Source: BOKV01 sp041397525 (GTDB lineage: Bacteria; Pseudomonadota; Alphaproteobacteria; Rhizobiales; Rhizobiaceae). Taken from it: a stretch of 64,000 bases of DNA. Shown one piece after another: positions 34,544-42,744 of this stretch (the first letter of the stretch is position 1; every line of letters begins with the position of its first letter). The stretch is from NCBI GenBank assembly GCA_041397525.1, contig JAWKWL010000005.1, positions 62,001 through 126,000 on the forward strand. Reading direction: 5' to 3'. The translations under genes were made by a program, and so were the position numbers. Under the pieces are notes generated by a model that worked only from the letters and a program-made list of their open reading frames with translations, was not told the origin of the DNA and ran no database searches.

Positions 34544-36847
34544 ATGAACGAGATTGTTCAGACCAAATTCGGCATGGGCGCTTCCGTGCGACGCAAGGAA
34601 GACATGGCGTTCATTACCGGCAAGGGCCAGTATACCGACGATTTTTCAGCGCCGGGCATGTTGCACGGATTTGTCCTGCGCTCTCCTTATGCGCATGCAA
34701 GTTTTACCATCACTGACCTGTCGGCGGCCGAGGCCCATCCCGGCGTGCATTTGGTGATGACGGCCGGGCATGTTGCCCATCTCAAGCCGTTGCCCTGCGT
34801 TGCGAAAGTCAGGCAGCCCGATGGCAGCATGAACACCAATCGCGATATTCCGTTGCTCTGTGACGGTGTGGTGCGCCATGTCGGCGACGCTGTTGCCTTC
34901 ATCGTCGCTGATTCAGTGGCGATAGCCAGGGATGCTGCGGAACTGATCGAGATCGATTTCGAGATGCTCGATGCTGTCGCCGACACAGAGGCAGCACTCG
35001 ATCCGTCCTCGCCGAAGGTCTATGACGATGCGGTCGACAACATCGCCTTCGTCACGCAGACCGGTGACTATGCAGCGACCGACGCGGCTTTTGCCAAGGC
35101 TGCCCATGTCAGCGAATTGCGCATCATCAACAATCGCCTCGTTTCGAATTACATGGAGCCGCGCTCCTGCCTGGCTGAATGGTCCGGCGAAGACGACCGC
35201 TTTTCGCTGATTGTGTGTTCGCAGGGTGTTTACGGCATCCGCAACATGATGATGAACGTCTTCGGCATCGAGGAGAAGAACATTCGCGTGCGCACGGCAG
35301 ACGTCGGTGGCGGCTTTGGCACCAAGGTCTTTTCCTATCGCGAATATCCGCTTGCGATGGAGGCAGCTCGCCGCATCGGCAAGCCTGTCAAATGGACATC
35401 CGACCGCACCGAACATTTCATGGTCGACGCGCATGGCCGCGACAATATCGCCGTGGCAAAAATGGCCATGGATGAGAACGGCAGGTTCCTGGCGATCAGG
35501 ATCGATCTCGTCGCAAACATGGGTGCCTATCTCCACGCATACGGGCCGTATATTCCGACACTCGGCATTTCCATGACCACTGGCGTCTATGACATTCCGG
35601 CCATGGCGGTGGACCTGCGCGGCGTCTATACCCACACAGCGCCCGTCGATGCTTATCGCGGTGCCGGCCGTCCGGAGGCTGCCTATCTGATCGAGCGGCT
35701 GGTCGACCAGTGCGCACTCGACATGGCGATGCCGCGCGATGAGATACGCCGCCTGAATTTCATCCAGCCTGGGCAGATGCCCTACACCACGCCTGGAAAG
35801 CGCATGTATGACACCGGCGAATTCGACGGGCACATGACGCTGGCCATGGAGCGTTCCGGTTGGGCCATGTTCGACAGCCGCAACGAGGAGGCCAGGTCGC
35901 GCGGCAAGTTCCGCGGCATCGGCCTGGCGACCTATATCGAAGCCTGTGCCTTTGCCGGATCCGAACCTGCCTTCATCGAACTGACCGGCAAGGGCGATTT
36001 CATCCTGAAGATCGGCACGCAGTCGAACGGCCAGGGCCACGCTACAGCCTATGCGCAGCTCGCCGCGGAAAAGCTTGGCGTCGACTACGAGAAGATCAAC
36101 CTTCACCAGGGCGATACCGATGAATTGCGAACCGGTGGGGGAACCGGCGGCTCACGCTCGGTCCCTCTCGGCGGTGTATCGGTGGTCCGCGCCAGCGAGC
36201 AGCTCAGCGAGAAATTGAAGAAGATCGCCGCCGACAAGCTCGAAGCATCGGCTGCCGATATAGAACTCGTCAACGGTACGGCTCGCATCGTGGGTACCGA
36301 CCGCATCATCAGCTTTGCCGATATCGCCGCCGCCGCACCTTCGCCGGAAGACCTCAAGGGCGAGGGCGAGTGGAAGCAGGCCGAGGCGACCTATCCCAAC
36401 GGCACGCATGTTTGTGAAGTGGAGATCGATCCCGACACCGGCATCACCGAGGTCGTGGCCTACACGATTGTCGATGACTTCGGTGTGACGGTGAACCCGA
36501 TCCTGCTCGCAGGCCAGGTTCATGGCGGAATCGTGCAAGGGATCGGCCAGGCGCTTACCGAGCGGGTGGTCTATGACCAGGACGGCCAGTTGCTGACGGC
36601 ATCCTTCATGGATTACGCCATGCCGCGCGCTGCCGACTTCCCGAATTTCCATTTCGAGACCCGCAACGTGCCATCGATCACCAATGCGTTGGGCATCAAG
36701 GGAGCAGGCGAGGCGGGCACCATTGGCGCCTGTCCGGCAGTGATGAACGCGGTTTGCCATGCGATCCAGCTCGAAACCGGAATCGCCAGCGTCGATATGC
36801 CGGTCACGCCGGCTGTGATGTGGGACCTCCTGCATTCGGCAAATTAA
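34544..36847 (+). CDS. Xanthine dehydrogenase family molybdopterin-binding large subunit (orphan)
   Basis: A 767-residue Mo-cofactor subunit with an aldehyde oxidase/xanthine dehydrogenase a/b hammerhead at about 10-130 (VRRKEDMAFITGKGQYTDD) and Mo-binding domains after it. I see GGGFGTK near residue 259, AYRGAGRPEAAY near 369, the Gln/Gly loop GGGTGGSRSVPLGG near 531 and the catalytic Glu in KGAGEAGTIGA near 720. AYRGAGR, not AYRCSFR, shows it is not a true CO dehydrogenase CoxL but the form-II type. Neither the FAD (medium) nor the 2Fe-2S (small) subunit gene is adjacent, which is unusual. Substrate unknown. Confidence 0.88.
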   Translation: MNEIVQTKFGMGASVRRKEDMAFITGKGQYTDDFSAPGMLHGFVLRSPYAHASFTITDLSAAEAHPGVHLVMTAGHVAHLKPLPCVAKVRQPDGSMNTNRDIPLLCDGVVRHVGDAVAFIVADSVAIARDAAELIEIDFEMLDAVADTEAALDPSSPKVYDDAVDNIAFVTQTGDYAATDAAFAKAAHVSELRIINNRLVSNYMEPRSCLAEWSGEDDRFSLIVCSQGVYGIRNMMMNVFGIEEKNIRVRTADVGGGFGTKVFSYREYPLAMEAARRIGKPVKWTSDRTEHFMVDAHGRDNIAVAKMAMDENGRFLAIRIDLVANMGAYLHAYGPYIPTLGISMTTGVYDIPAMAVDLRGVYTHTAPVDAYRGAGRPEAAYLIERLVDQCALDMAMPRDEIRRLNFIQPGQMPYTTPGKRMYDTGEFDGHMTLAMERSGWAMFDSRNEEARSRGKFRGIGLATYIEACAFAGSEPAFIELTGKGDFILKIGTQSNGQGHATAYAQLAAEKLGVDYEKINLHQGDTDELRTGGGTGGSRSVPLGGVSVVRASEQLSEKLKKIAADKLEASAADIELVNGTARIVGTDRIISFADIAAAAPSPEDLKGEGEWKQAEATYPNGTHVCEVEIDPDTGITEVVAYTIVDDFGVTVNPILLAGQVHGGIVQGIGQALTERVVYDQDGQLLTASFMDYAMPRAADFPNFHFETRNVPSITNALGIKGAGEAGTIGACPAVMNAVCHAIQLETGIASVDMPVTPAVMWDLLHSAN

Positions 36848-36890
36848 GGGCGATGTTTGATCCGCCAGCTGCGGCGAGGGGCCTGAAGTC

Positions 36891-37505
36891 ATGATTGCCT
36901 TCGTTGTGGCGGTTTTCTTCCTGATCATTACTCCTGGTCCCGGCGTGCTTTCGACTGCCGGGATCGGTTCTGGATTCGGCTTTCGTCCAGGCCTGAGCTA
37001 TGTCGCTGGCCTGTTTGTCGGCTCCAATGCGGTAGGTCTTGCCGTTGTCACCGGCTTCGCCGCACTCTTGTTCTCGATACCGGGAATGCGGATCGGACTG
37101 TTCTCGCTTTCGATAGCTTATCTGCTTTATCTCGCGGCAAAGATCGCCTTTGCCGGATCGAAGATCGGCTTCATCCATTCCGAAAATCCGCCGGGTTTCC
37201 TCGGTGGCTTGGCACTGCAGGCCATCAACCCGAAGGCCTATGTCGTCAACACGGCGCTTTTCACCGGCTTTCCCTTTATGCCCGACAACCTGCTTCTGGA
37301 AGCCTCGTTCAAATTCCTGCTGATGAACCTGATCTGGATACCGACGCATCTGGCATGGCTTTGGGCGGGAACGGCGCTTCACCGCCTCGACCTGTCGCCA
37401 CGCGCCCATTTCGCCATCAACATCGCCATGGCAACTGCCATGCTGCTGGTTGTGGCAATTGCGAGCTGGTCCACATTCCATCAGGCAGTGGCAGTTCCTG
37501 CTTGA
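36891..37505 (+). CDS. LysE-family amino acid/metabolite exporter
   Basis: A 204-residue protein of the LysE/RhtB family: hydrophobic helices beginning FVVAVFFLIITPGPGVLST (the TPGPG motif near residue 15 is diagnostic), GLFVGSNAVGLAVVTGF and a C-terminal pair of helices. It is likely to export an amino acid or similar small molecule. It begins 43 bases after the molybdenum hydroxylase gene on the same strand and may be co-transcribed with it, but nothing shows a functional link. It ends 30 bases before the TPP riboswitch. Confidence 0.88.
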   Translation: MIAFVVAVFFLIITPGPGVLSTAGIGSGFGFRPGLSYVAGLFVGSNAVGLAVVTGFAALLFSIPGMRIGLFSLSIAYLLYLAAKIAFAGSKIGFIHSENPPGFLGGLALQAINPKAYVVNTALFTGFPFMPDNLLLEASFKFLLMNLIWIPTHLAWLWAGTALHRLDLSPRAHFAINIAMATAMLLVVAIASWSTFHQAVAVPA

Positions 37506-37535
37506 ACCCGGCGCAGCGGGCTATTATGACATTTC

Positions 37536-37634
37536 CATCTCATGGAGGTGCCCGGGCCAGCGGGCTGAGAGGATGCCACAACGCGGCTCCGACTCTTTGA
37601 ACCTGATCCGGATCGTACCGGCGTAGGGAATGAG
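37536..37634 (+). promoter_or_regulatory. TPP riboswitch (THI element)
   Basis: The conserved thi-box cores are visible: CATGGAGGTGCCC (37541-37553), GCGGGCTGAGAGGATG (37560-37575), CTTTGAACCTGATCCGGAT (37595-37613) and GTACCGGCGTAGGGAATGA (37615-37633), in the right order and spacing for a thiamin pyrophosphate aptamer. It stands 65 bases before thiM and would shut off the thiMED operon, and the coupled TRAP protein gene, when TPP is plentiful. The CTGAGAGG/ACCTGATC pair forms helices 2-3. Confidence 0.95.
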
Positions 37635-37698
37635 GCGCGAACCTTCCATACCGAGCCGTGCCTTGTTTCCCGTTTGCCGCAGCAGCAATGGATGTAAC

Positions 37699-38508
37699 AT
37701 GGAACGCTTTGCGCCCGAGGCGGTATTTGCCCGACTGGAAAACCTGCGCGCCAATCGCCCGTTGGTGCAGAACATCACCAATTTTGTCGCAATGACGGTC
37801 TCGGCCAATGTGCTGCTTTCGCTGGGCGCCTCGCCTGCCATGGTGCATGCTTCGGAGGAGGCGGCGGATTTCGCGAAAATTGCATCTTCACTGGTAGTCA
37901 ATATCGGCACGCTGACGCCTGCCTGGGTGGCATCGATGCAGGTCGCAGCCACTGAATATTCGCGTCTCGGAAAGCCGTGGGTGCTTGATCCGGTCGGTGT
38001 TGGTGCAACCCGGCTGCGCAATGAAACTGCTGCCAGCCTGATCGCCCTCAAGCCGACGGTCGTCAGGGGCAATGCAGGTGAGATCATGGCGCTTTCAGGC
38101 AGCATGGGCGGCGTGAAGGGCGTTGATTCTACCGCGGGATCAAATGCTGCGATTGCACCTGCGATCAGCCTTGCGCGGTCCAGCGGGGCGATCATTGCCG
38201 TTACCGGTGAGACCGACTACGTGACAGATGGGCAAACGGTGTTTTCGGTTTCCGGTGGTCATGCGCTGATGCCGCAATCCACTGCCCTTGGCTGCGCGCT
38301 TTCGGCGGTGGTTGCGGCCTTTGTTGCGGACAACGATTCCTTCGACTCCACCGTTTCGGCGCTAGCCGTATATGCCGCAGCAGGTGCGCTTGCGGGCGCC
38401 CGCGTCAGCGGACCAGGGCATCTGCCCGCCGAATTGTGCGATGCACTGTATAATCTCACCGCCGCCGATCTGGCGGCAAACATGAAAATATCGCAGGTGC
38501 AGGCATGA
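37699..38508 (+). CDS. thiM: Hydroxyethylthiazole kinase
   Basis: A 269-residue ThiM that phosphorylates the thiazole alcohol in thiamin salvage. The family motifs QNITNFVAMTVSANVLLSLG near residue 23, LDPVGVGATRLR near 95 and VRGNAGEIMALSG near 120 are present. ATG 37699 follows the riboswitch by 65 bases; the open frame upstream runs through the leader and is not translated as such. The stop overlaps the thiE start (ATGA at 38505). With thiE and thiD it forms a salvage operon; de novo thiC and thiG are not nearby. Confidence 0.95.
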   Translation: MERFAPEAVFARLENLRANRPLVQNITNFVAMTVSANVLLSLGASPAMVHASEEAADFAKIASSLVVNIGTLTPAWVASMQVAATEYSRLGKPWVLDPVGVGATRLRNETAASLIALKPTVVRGNAGEIMALSGSMGGVKGVDSTAGSNAAIAPAISLARSSGAIIAVTGETDYVTDGQTVFSVSGGHALMPQSTALGCALSAVVAAFVADNDSFDSTVSALAVYAAAGALAGARVSGPGHLPAELCDALYNLTAADLAANMKISQVQA

Positions 38509-39152
38509 CAGGACCGCTCGATCTCTCCCTCTATCTGGTCACCGATCCGCAACTGGGCGGCAGCCGAGATCTCATCGAGATCGTCGAAGCGGCGATTGCT
38601 GGCGGCGTGACAATCGTGCAATTGCGCGATCCAAATGCAGGGACGAGGGCCATGGTAGAGACCGCAACAAGGCTGCTGCAAGTCACCCGTCGCAACGGCG
38701 TGCCACTGCTCATCAATGACCGGGTCGATGTCGCATTGGCAGCCGGTGCGGATGGCGTTCATCTCGGCCAGTCAGACATGCAGGCAGATCAGGCCCGCAA
38801 ACTGCTGGGTGCAGAAAGCATCATCGGCTTGTCTGTCGGTTCTGAGGCGGAGCATGCCGCCTCTTTGAAAGTGCTTCACGCAGTTGACTATCTCGGTACC
38901 GGCCCTGCCTACACAACTTCGACCAAGCATGACGCAGGCGCTGCCATCGGCGAAGCAGGCATCACGGCCTTGAAGGTGCGCACTTCGCTGCCGGTTGTGG
39001 CCATTGGTGGGATAGATGTCGCCCGCTGCGCTGGTCTCATCAGGGCAGGGGCCGACGGTGTAGCCGTTGTCTCTGCAATCATGGCTGCATCTGATCCGAA
39101 ATCCGCAGCCCGGGCGTTCACAGCCGAAATAGCGAAAGGGAGAAGCGCGTGA
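38505..39152 (+). CDS. thiE: Thiamin-phosphate synthase
   Basis: A 215-residue ThiE that joins HMP pyrophosphate and thiazole phosphate to give thiamin phosphate. Motifs seen are LYLVTDP near residue 6, IVQLRDP near 42, LLINDRVDVALAAGADGVHLGQSD near 66-89 and the phosphate-binding GTGPAYTTSTKHDAG near 129, with VVAIGGI near 164. It overlaps thiM and thiD by four bases on each side, so the three are translationally coupled. Confidence 0.95.
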   Translation: MTGPLDLSLYLVTDPQLGGSRDLIEIVEAAIAGGVTIVQLRDPNAGTRAMVETATRLLQVTRRNGVPLLINDRVDVALAAGADGVHLGQSDMQADQARKLLGAESIIGLSVGSEAEHAASLKVLHAVDYLGTGPAYTTSTKHDAGAAIGEAGITALKVRTSLPVVAIGGIDVARCAGLIRAGADGVAVVSAIMAASDPKSAARAFTAEIAKGRSA

Positions 39153-39955
39153 CCCTGAAAAACGCACTCACCATAGCGGGTTCCGATTCAGGCGGTGGTG
39201 CCGGCATTCAGGCGGATATCAAGTCGATGTCCGCGAATGGCGTCTTTGCAACCACCGTCATCACGGCGCTGACCGCGCAAAACACGCTTGGCGTGACGGC
39301 GATCCACGATGTACCGGCCGATTTCATTGCTGCGCAGATGGACGCGGTCTTTTCCGATATCGAGATTTCAGCCGTCAAGATCGGCATGCTTTCGCGCGCC
39401 GAAACTATCCGTATCGTTGCTGAGGGACTGCGCCGCCAAAAGGCCCGCAACATTGTGCTGGACCCGGTGATGGTGACGACCAGCGGCGATCCACTGATTG
39501 ATGACGCTGCCGTTGAAAGCTTGATGTCGGAACTTTTTCCGCTGGCAACGCTCGTCACGCCCAACATGCATGAGGCTGCACGGCTGACCGGCTCCGCTAT
39601 TGCGTCCAATGCCGCCGAAATGGTGCGCCAGGCTGAGATCCTGCATGCGGCTTGCGGCGCTGCAATTCTCCTCAAGGGCGGTCATGGCGCGATGGCGACA
39701 AGCGACGATCTGCTGTTCAGCGACGCAGGCGAACAGTGGTTTTCCGCGCCTCGCATCGACACGCAAAACACCCACGGCACCGGCTGCTCGCTGTCCTCGG
39801 CCATCGCCGCAAACCTTGCAAACGGCATGCCGCTTGCCGACGCCGTCTCGTCTGCAAAACGCTGGTTGAGCGGTGCCATCGCTGCGTCGGGCAGCCTCGA
39901 TGTCGGCAAGGGCCACGGCCCCGTACACCATTTTCACAACCTGCTGGAAGAATGA
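39149..39955 (+). CDS. thiD: Hydroxymethylpyrimidine/phosphomethylpyrimidine kinase
   Basis: A 268-residue ThiD catalysing both phosphorylations of HMP. Family motifs: IAGSDSGGGAGIQADIKS at residues 8-25, VLDPVMVTTSGDPL near 104, and the ATP-site DTQNTHGTGCSLSSAIA near 204-220. It starts with GTG 4 bases inside thiE and ends overlapping an ATG of the next gene (ATGA at 39952). It completes the riboswitch-controlled salvage route thiM-thiE-thiD. Confidence 0.95.
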   Translation: MTLKNALTIAGSDSGGGAGIQADIKSMSANGVFATTVITALTAQNTLGVTAIHDVPADFIAAQMDAVFSDIEISAVKIGMLSRAETIRIVAEGLRRQKARNIVLDPVMVTTSGDPLIDDAAVESLMSELFPLATLVTPNMHEAARLTGSAIASNAAEMVRQAEILHAACGAAILLKGGHGAMATSDDLLFSDAGEQWFSAPRIDTQNTHGTGCSLSSAIAANLANGMPLADAVSSAKRWLSGAIAASGSLDVGKGHGPVHHFHNLLEE

Positions 39956-39957
39956 CC

Positions 39958-41034
39958 ATGAAGACCACCCGCCGCGCCGCTATCACAGCTCTAGGTGCAA
40001 CTGCCATTGGCGCAACACTCGCAGCCCCGGCAACCGTTGCTGAGGAGCGCATCGAATGGCGCATGATCACCTCCTGGCCGAAAAACCTGCCTGGACCCGG
40101 CGTTACTGCGCAAAGGCTGGCAGACCGGATCGGTACGCTTTCAGGCGGCAGGCTGACCATCCGGCTCCATGCAGCGGGAGAACTGGTTCCTGCCCTCGAA
40201 GTCCTGAACTCGGTCGCATCCGGCGTTGCCGAAATCGGACACACGGCTCCCCTGTTCTGGGCCGGAAGAATGCCCGCAGCGCCACTTTTTACAGCCGGCC
40301 CCTTCGGCCTGACCCCGCTAGAGCACATCACCTGGATAGACCATGGCGGCGGGCAGGCACTGTGGGATGAACTTTACGCTCCACAAGGCGTGAAGCCCTT
40401 CATGGCCGGCAATACCGGCTTCCAGATGGGTGGCTGGTTCCGCAAGGAAATCAATTCGCTTGAGGACATAAAGGGCCTGAAAATGCGGATGCCGGGTCTT
40501 GGCGGCCTGGTGCTCGGCAAGCTTGGTGGCACTGCAGTGACGATATCGCCGCCTGAAATCTTCACCAGTCTGCAAACCGGCATCATTGATGCGACCGAGT
40601 TTCTCGGCCCGTTTTCCGACATGGCCATGGGATTCCAGAAAGCAGCCAAATATTATTACACCCCCGGCTGGCATGAACCCAACGGAACAGGCGAGGCGAT
40701 TATCTCCCTCGACGCATGGAATGCACTGCCCGGGGACCTGAAGGCAATTGTCGAAACTGCTTGCCGCGCGGAAAACATATTCTCGCTTGGCGAAGCCGAA
40801 TGGCAGAATGGCGAGGCACTGAAACGCTTGCAATCCGAGTTTGGGGTTGAAATCCGCAACTTCCCTGCAGATTTTCTGGAGGCAGCACGCAGTGCTACTG
40901 TTGAAATCCTGGCCGAGCTCGCCAGGCATGACGAACTGACAGGCCGGATCGTCGGGAGTTACCACGCTGCTGCCGTCCACCAGGCACGGTGGTCGGAAAT
41001 CTCGCTCACCAGCTTTTTGTCTGCGCGAGGCTGA
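39958..41034 (+). CDS. TRAP transporter substrate-binding protein (DctP-type), thi-operon-linked
   Basis: A 358-residue exported binding protein. The N-terminus KTTRRAAITALGATAIGATLAA has a twin-arginine and a hydrophobic stretch, so export by Tat is possible. The mature part (EWRMITSWPKNLPGPGVTAQRLADRI, GVAEIGHTAPLFWAG, ATEFLGPFSDMAMGF) is the DctP/TakP-like TRAP type. The start is chosen at 39958 with GGAAG 7 bases upstream; ATG 39952 overlaps the thiD stop. No DctQ/DctM membrane genes are adjacent. Location under the TPP riboswitch suggests it might bind a thiamin-related ligand or precursor; that is inference only. Confidence 0.85.
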   Translation: MKTTRRAAITALGATAIGATLAAPATVAEERIEWRMITSWPKNLPGPGVTAQRLADRIGTLSGGRLTIRLHAAGELVPALEVLNSVASGVAEIGHTAPLFWAGRMPAAPLFTAGPFGLTPLEHITWIDHGGGQALWDELYAPQGVKPFMAGNTGFQMGGWFRKEINSLEDIKGLKMRMPGLGGLVLGKLGGTAVTISPPEIFTSLQTGIIDATEFLGPFSDMAMGFQKAAKYYYTPGWHEPNGTGEAIISLDAWNALPGDLKAIVETACRAENIFSLGEAEWQNGEALKRLQSEFGVEIRNFPADFLEAARSATVEILAELARHDELTGRIVGSYHAAAVHQARWSEISLTSFLSARG

Positions 41035-41039
41035 TTGTC

Positions 41040-42329
41040 TCAGCCGTAGTTCTCCGTGGGCGGAAACTCGGCCATTTCCGGGTCAATCAACGGCATCAGT
41101 TCAAATGTTTGCGGAGTTTGCGGCGTCTGGCCTGGAAGCGGGATGATCGGCTGGACGCTTGTCGTCTCATCTGGCCTCACCCGGCGCCTGCGCGTCATGC
41201 GCCAGGCCGCATATCCGGCAATCATCGCATTCATGGCTGCGATGGTCATGAACATACCGCCCGCGCCGAAAAGCGCGGTGGTGCGTGCGGTAATCACCGG
41301 CCCGGCCATCGAGCCCATGCCATAGATGAGATACATGCTCGCAGAGACATGGACATAGTCTGCCGGGTCGGCATGGTCATTGGCATGCGCCACCAGCACC
41401 GTGTAGATCGGATAGATGAAACCGCCGGCGAGCATCATCAGCCCGAAAAACAGCCATCCCGGGTTTTCGCCGTCAAACGGGTGAACAGCAGCAAAGCCGC
41501 AGACCAGCGCCCCCGCAAGTCCGACCGCGACCATGACAATGCGCCGGTCCATTCGGTCGGAAATCTGGCCCATCGGGTATTGGAACAGGATGGAACCCAC
41601 CATGACGATGGCCATCACATTGGCAATATTGACATTCGACAAGCCTGACATGGTGCCGAATACGGGCGCGAAGCTCTGCCACGAACCGGCAATCGATCCG
41701 GCAAGAAATATCCCGATCAGTGCCACCGGAGAGTTGCGAAAAAGCTCGACAATGTTGAGCCGTACCTCGGTCAGCGCCTGGGGCGATTGCGCGGTTGAAA
41801 GCGCTGTCGGCAGGATGGCAAGCGCAAACAGGATGCCTGCCACCATGAAGGGTGATTGCGAGCGGGGATCGACAAACAGGATCACATATTGCCCGGTCAT
41901 GACGCCAGCCATGGTGATCATCGCATAAATCGCAAACAGCGAGCCGCGTTGCTCATTGCCAACCCGCTCGTTCAGCCAGCTTTCGATGATCATGTAGGAC
42001 CCGGAAAAGCACAACCCGCTGATCACGCGCATTGCAAACCAGGCAACCGGATTGACTGCCATCGCGGTTACCAGGATCGCGATTGCGGCAAGCGCCAGCA
42101 GCGATGAGAAAGCCCGCACATGTCCGACGCGGCGCACGATGCGCGGCACAATCAGGCAGCCTGCCGTGAAACCGGTAGCCCAGCCAAGCCCGATCACGCC
42201 GATGGCATCGGTGGAAAATGCTTCCATTTGCGCCCGGATCGGCAGCACGATCCACTGCACACCGCCACCGACCAGCAGGAAGAAAGTACTGGTGAACAGC
42301 GCCAGGATCGGCAGGATTTGTCTGGTCAT
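41040..42329 (-). CDS. MFS transporter (YcaD-like)
   Basis: A 429-residue major facilitator protein with about 12 hydrophobic helices, starting ILPILALFTSTFFLLVGGGVQWIVLPI. The sequence GWATGFTAGCLIVPRIVRRVGHVRAF near residue 50 is the usual cytoplasmic loop with RVGH, and the loop QFQ... is replaced by GQISDRMDRRI near 265. The C-terminal soluble tail carries ETTSVQPIIPLPGQTPQT. The ATG at 42329 is preferred to an in-frame start at 42392 that would add a soluble cysteine-rich stretch; GGAG lies about 10 bases upstream. Substrate unknown. It is convergent with the TRAP binding gene. Confidence 0.85.
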   Translation of the reverse strand: MTRQILPILALFTSTFFLLVGGGVQWIVLPIRAQMEAFSTDAIGVIGLGWATGFTAGCLIVPRIVRRVGHVRAFSSLLALAAIAILVTAMAVNPVAWFAMRVISGLCFSGSYMIIESWLNERVGNEQRGSLFAIYAMITMAGVMTGQYVILFVDPRSQSPFMVAGILFALAILPTALSTAQSPQALTEVRLNIVELFRNSPVALIGIFLAGSIAGSWQSFAPVFGTMSGLSNVNIANVMAIVMVGSILFQYPMGQISDRMDRRIVMVAVGLAGALVCGFAAVHPFDGENPGWLFFGLMMLAGGFIYPIYTVLVAHANDHADPADYVHVSASMYLIYGMGSMAGPVITARTTALFGAGGMFMTIAAMNAMIAGYAAWRMTRRRRVRPDETTSVQPIIPLPGQTPQTPQTFELMPLIDPEMAEFPPTENYG

Positions 42330-42744
42330 CGCGCACTCCGGGCAACTGCAATCACGCAGCCCTACTATCCGTCTGTGCCGCGGCTGTGACACATCCGATT
42401 GCGCAATTCATGGCCTGTTTGCGGCATGGCTGCTGGTATTGCTGGTGGCCGGGCAACGTGTAGTCGCCCCGGCAACCATCGCCTCAGGAATTCGTGCCGG
42501 GTTGATGCAACAAATGGTTGATGGGGGTTGTCATGTGTGCAATCTTGTCGGGATAAGAAATGAAAAAAAATGCAATCGGATACTTCTGAAAACCTCAACT
42601 TTGGATGCAGCGCGCGACGGGAGACCAGGGAAAAGCGCAGTTAACCTGAACCGTTAATGAGCATCGCCAGAGGTCATAAGGCACAACAATGCGCCAAATT
42701 CGGGGTTGTTGGGGGTATGCGCACAGGTAGGCAGGATTTGAAGG
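42330..42744. other. Divergent intergenic region between MFS and FecR genes
   Basis: 415 bases without a gene. It must hold the promoters for the MFS gene (minus) and the FecR-domain gene (plus). I see an A-tract at 42561-42569 and paired TTAA tetramers 9 bases apart at 42641-42657, but no certain regulator site. Confidence 0.6.

Noticed and set aside
34544..36847. Aerobic carbon monoxide dehydrogenase large subunit (coxL)
   Set aside because: The active-site loop reads AYRGAGR rather than AYRCSFR, and coxM/coxS are absent.
42641..42657. CtrA-like site upstream of the FecR-domain gene
   Set aside because: The two TTAA tetramers are 9 bases apart, not the 7 of the CtrA consensus.
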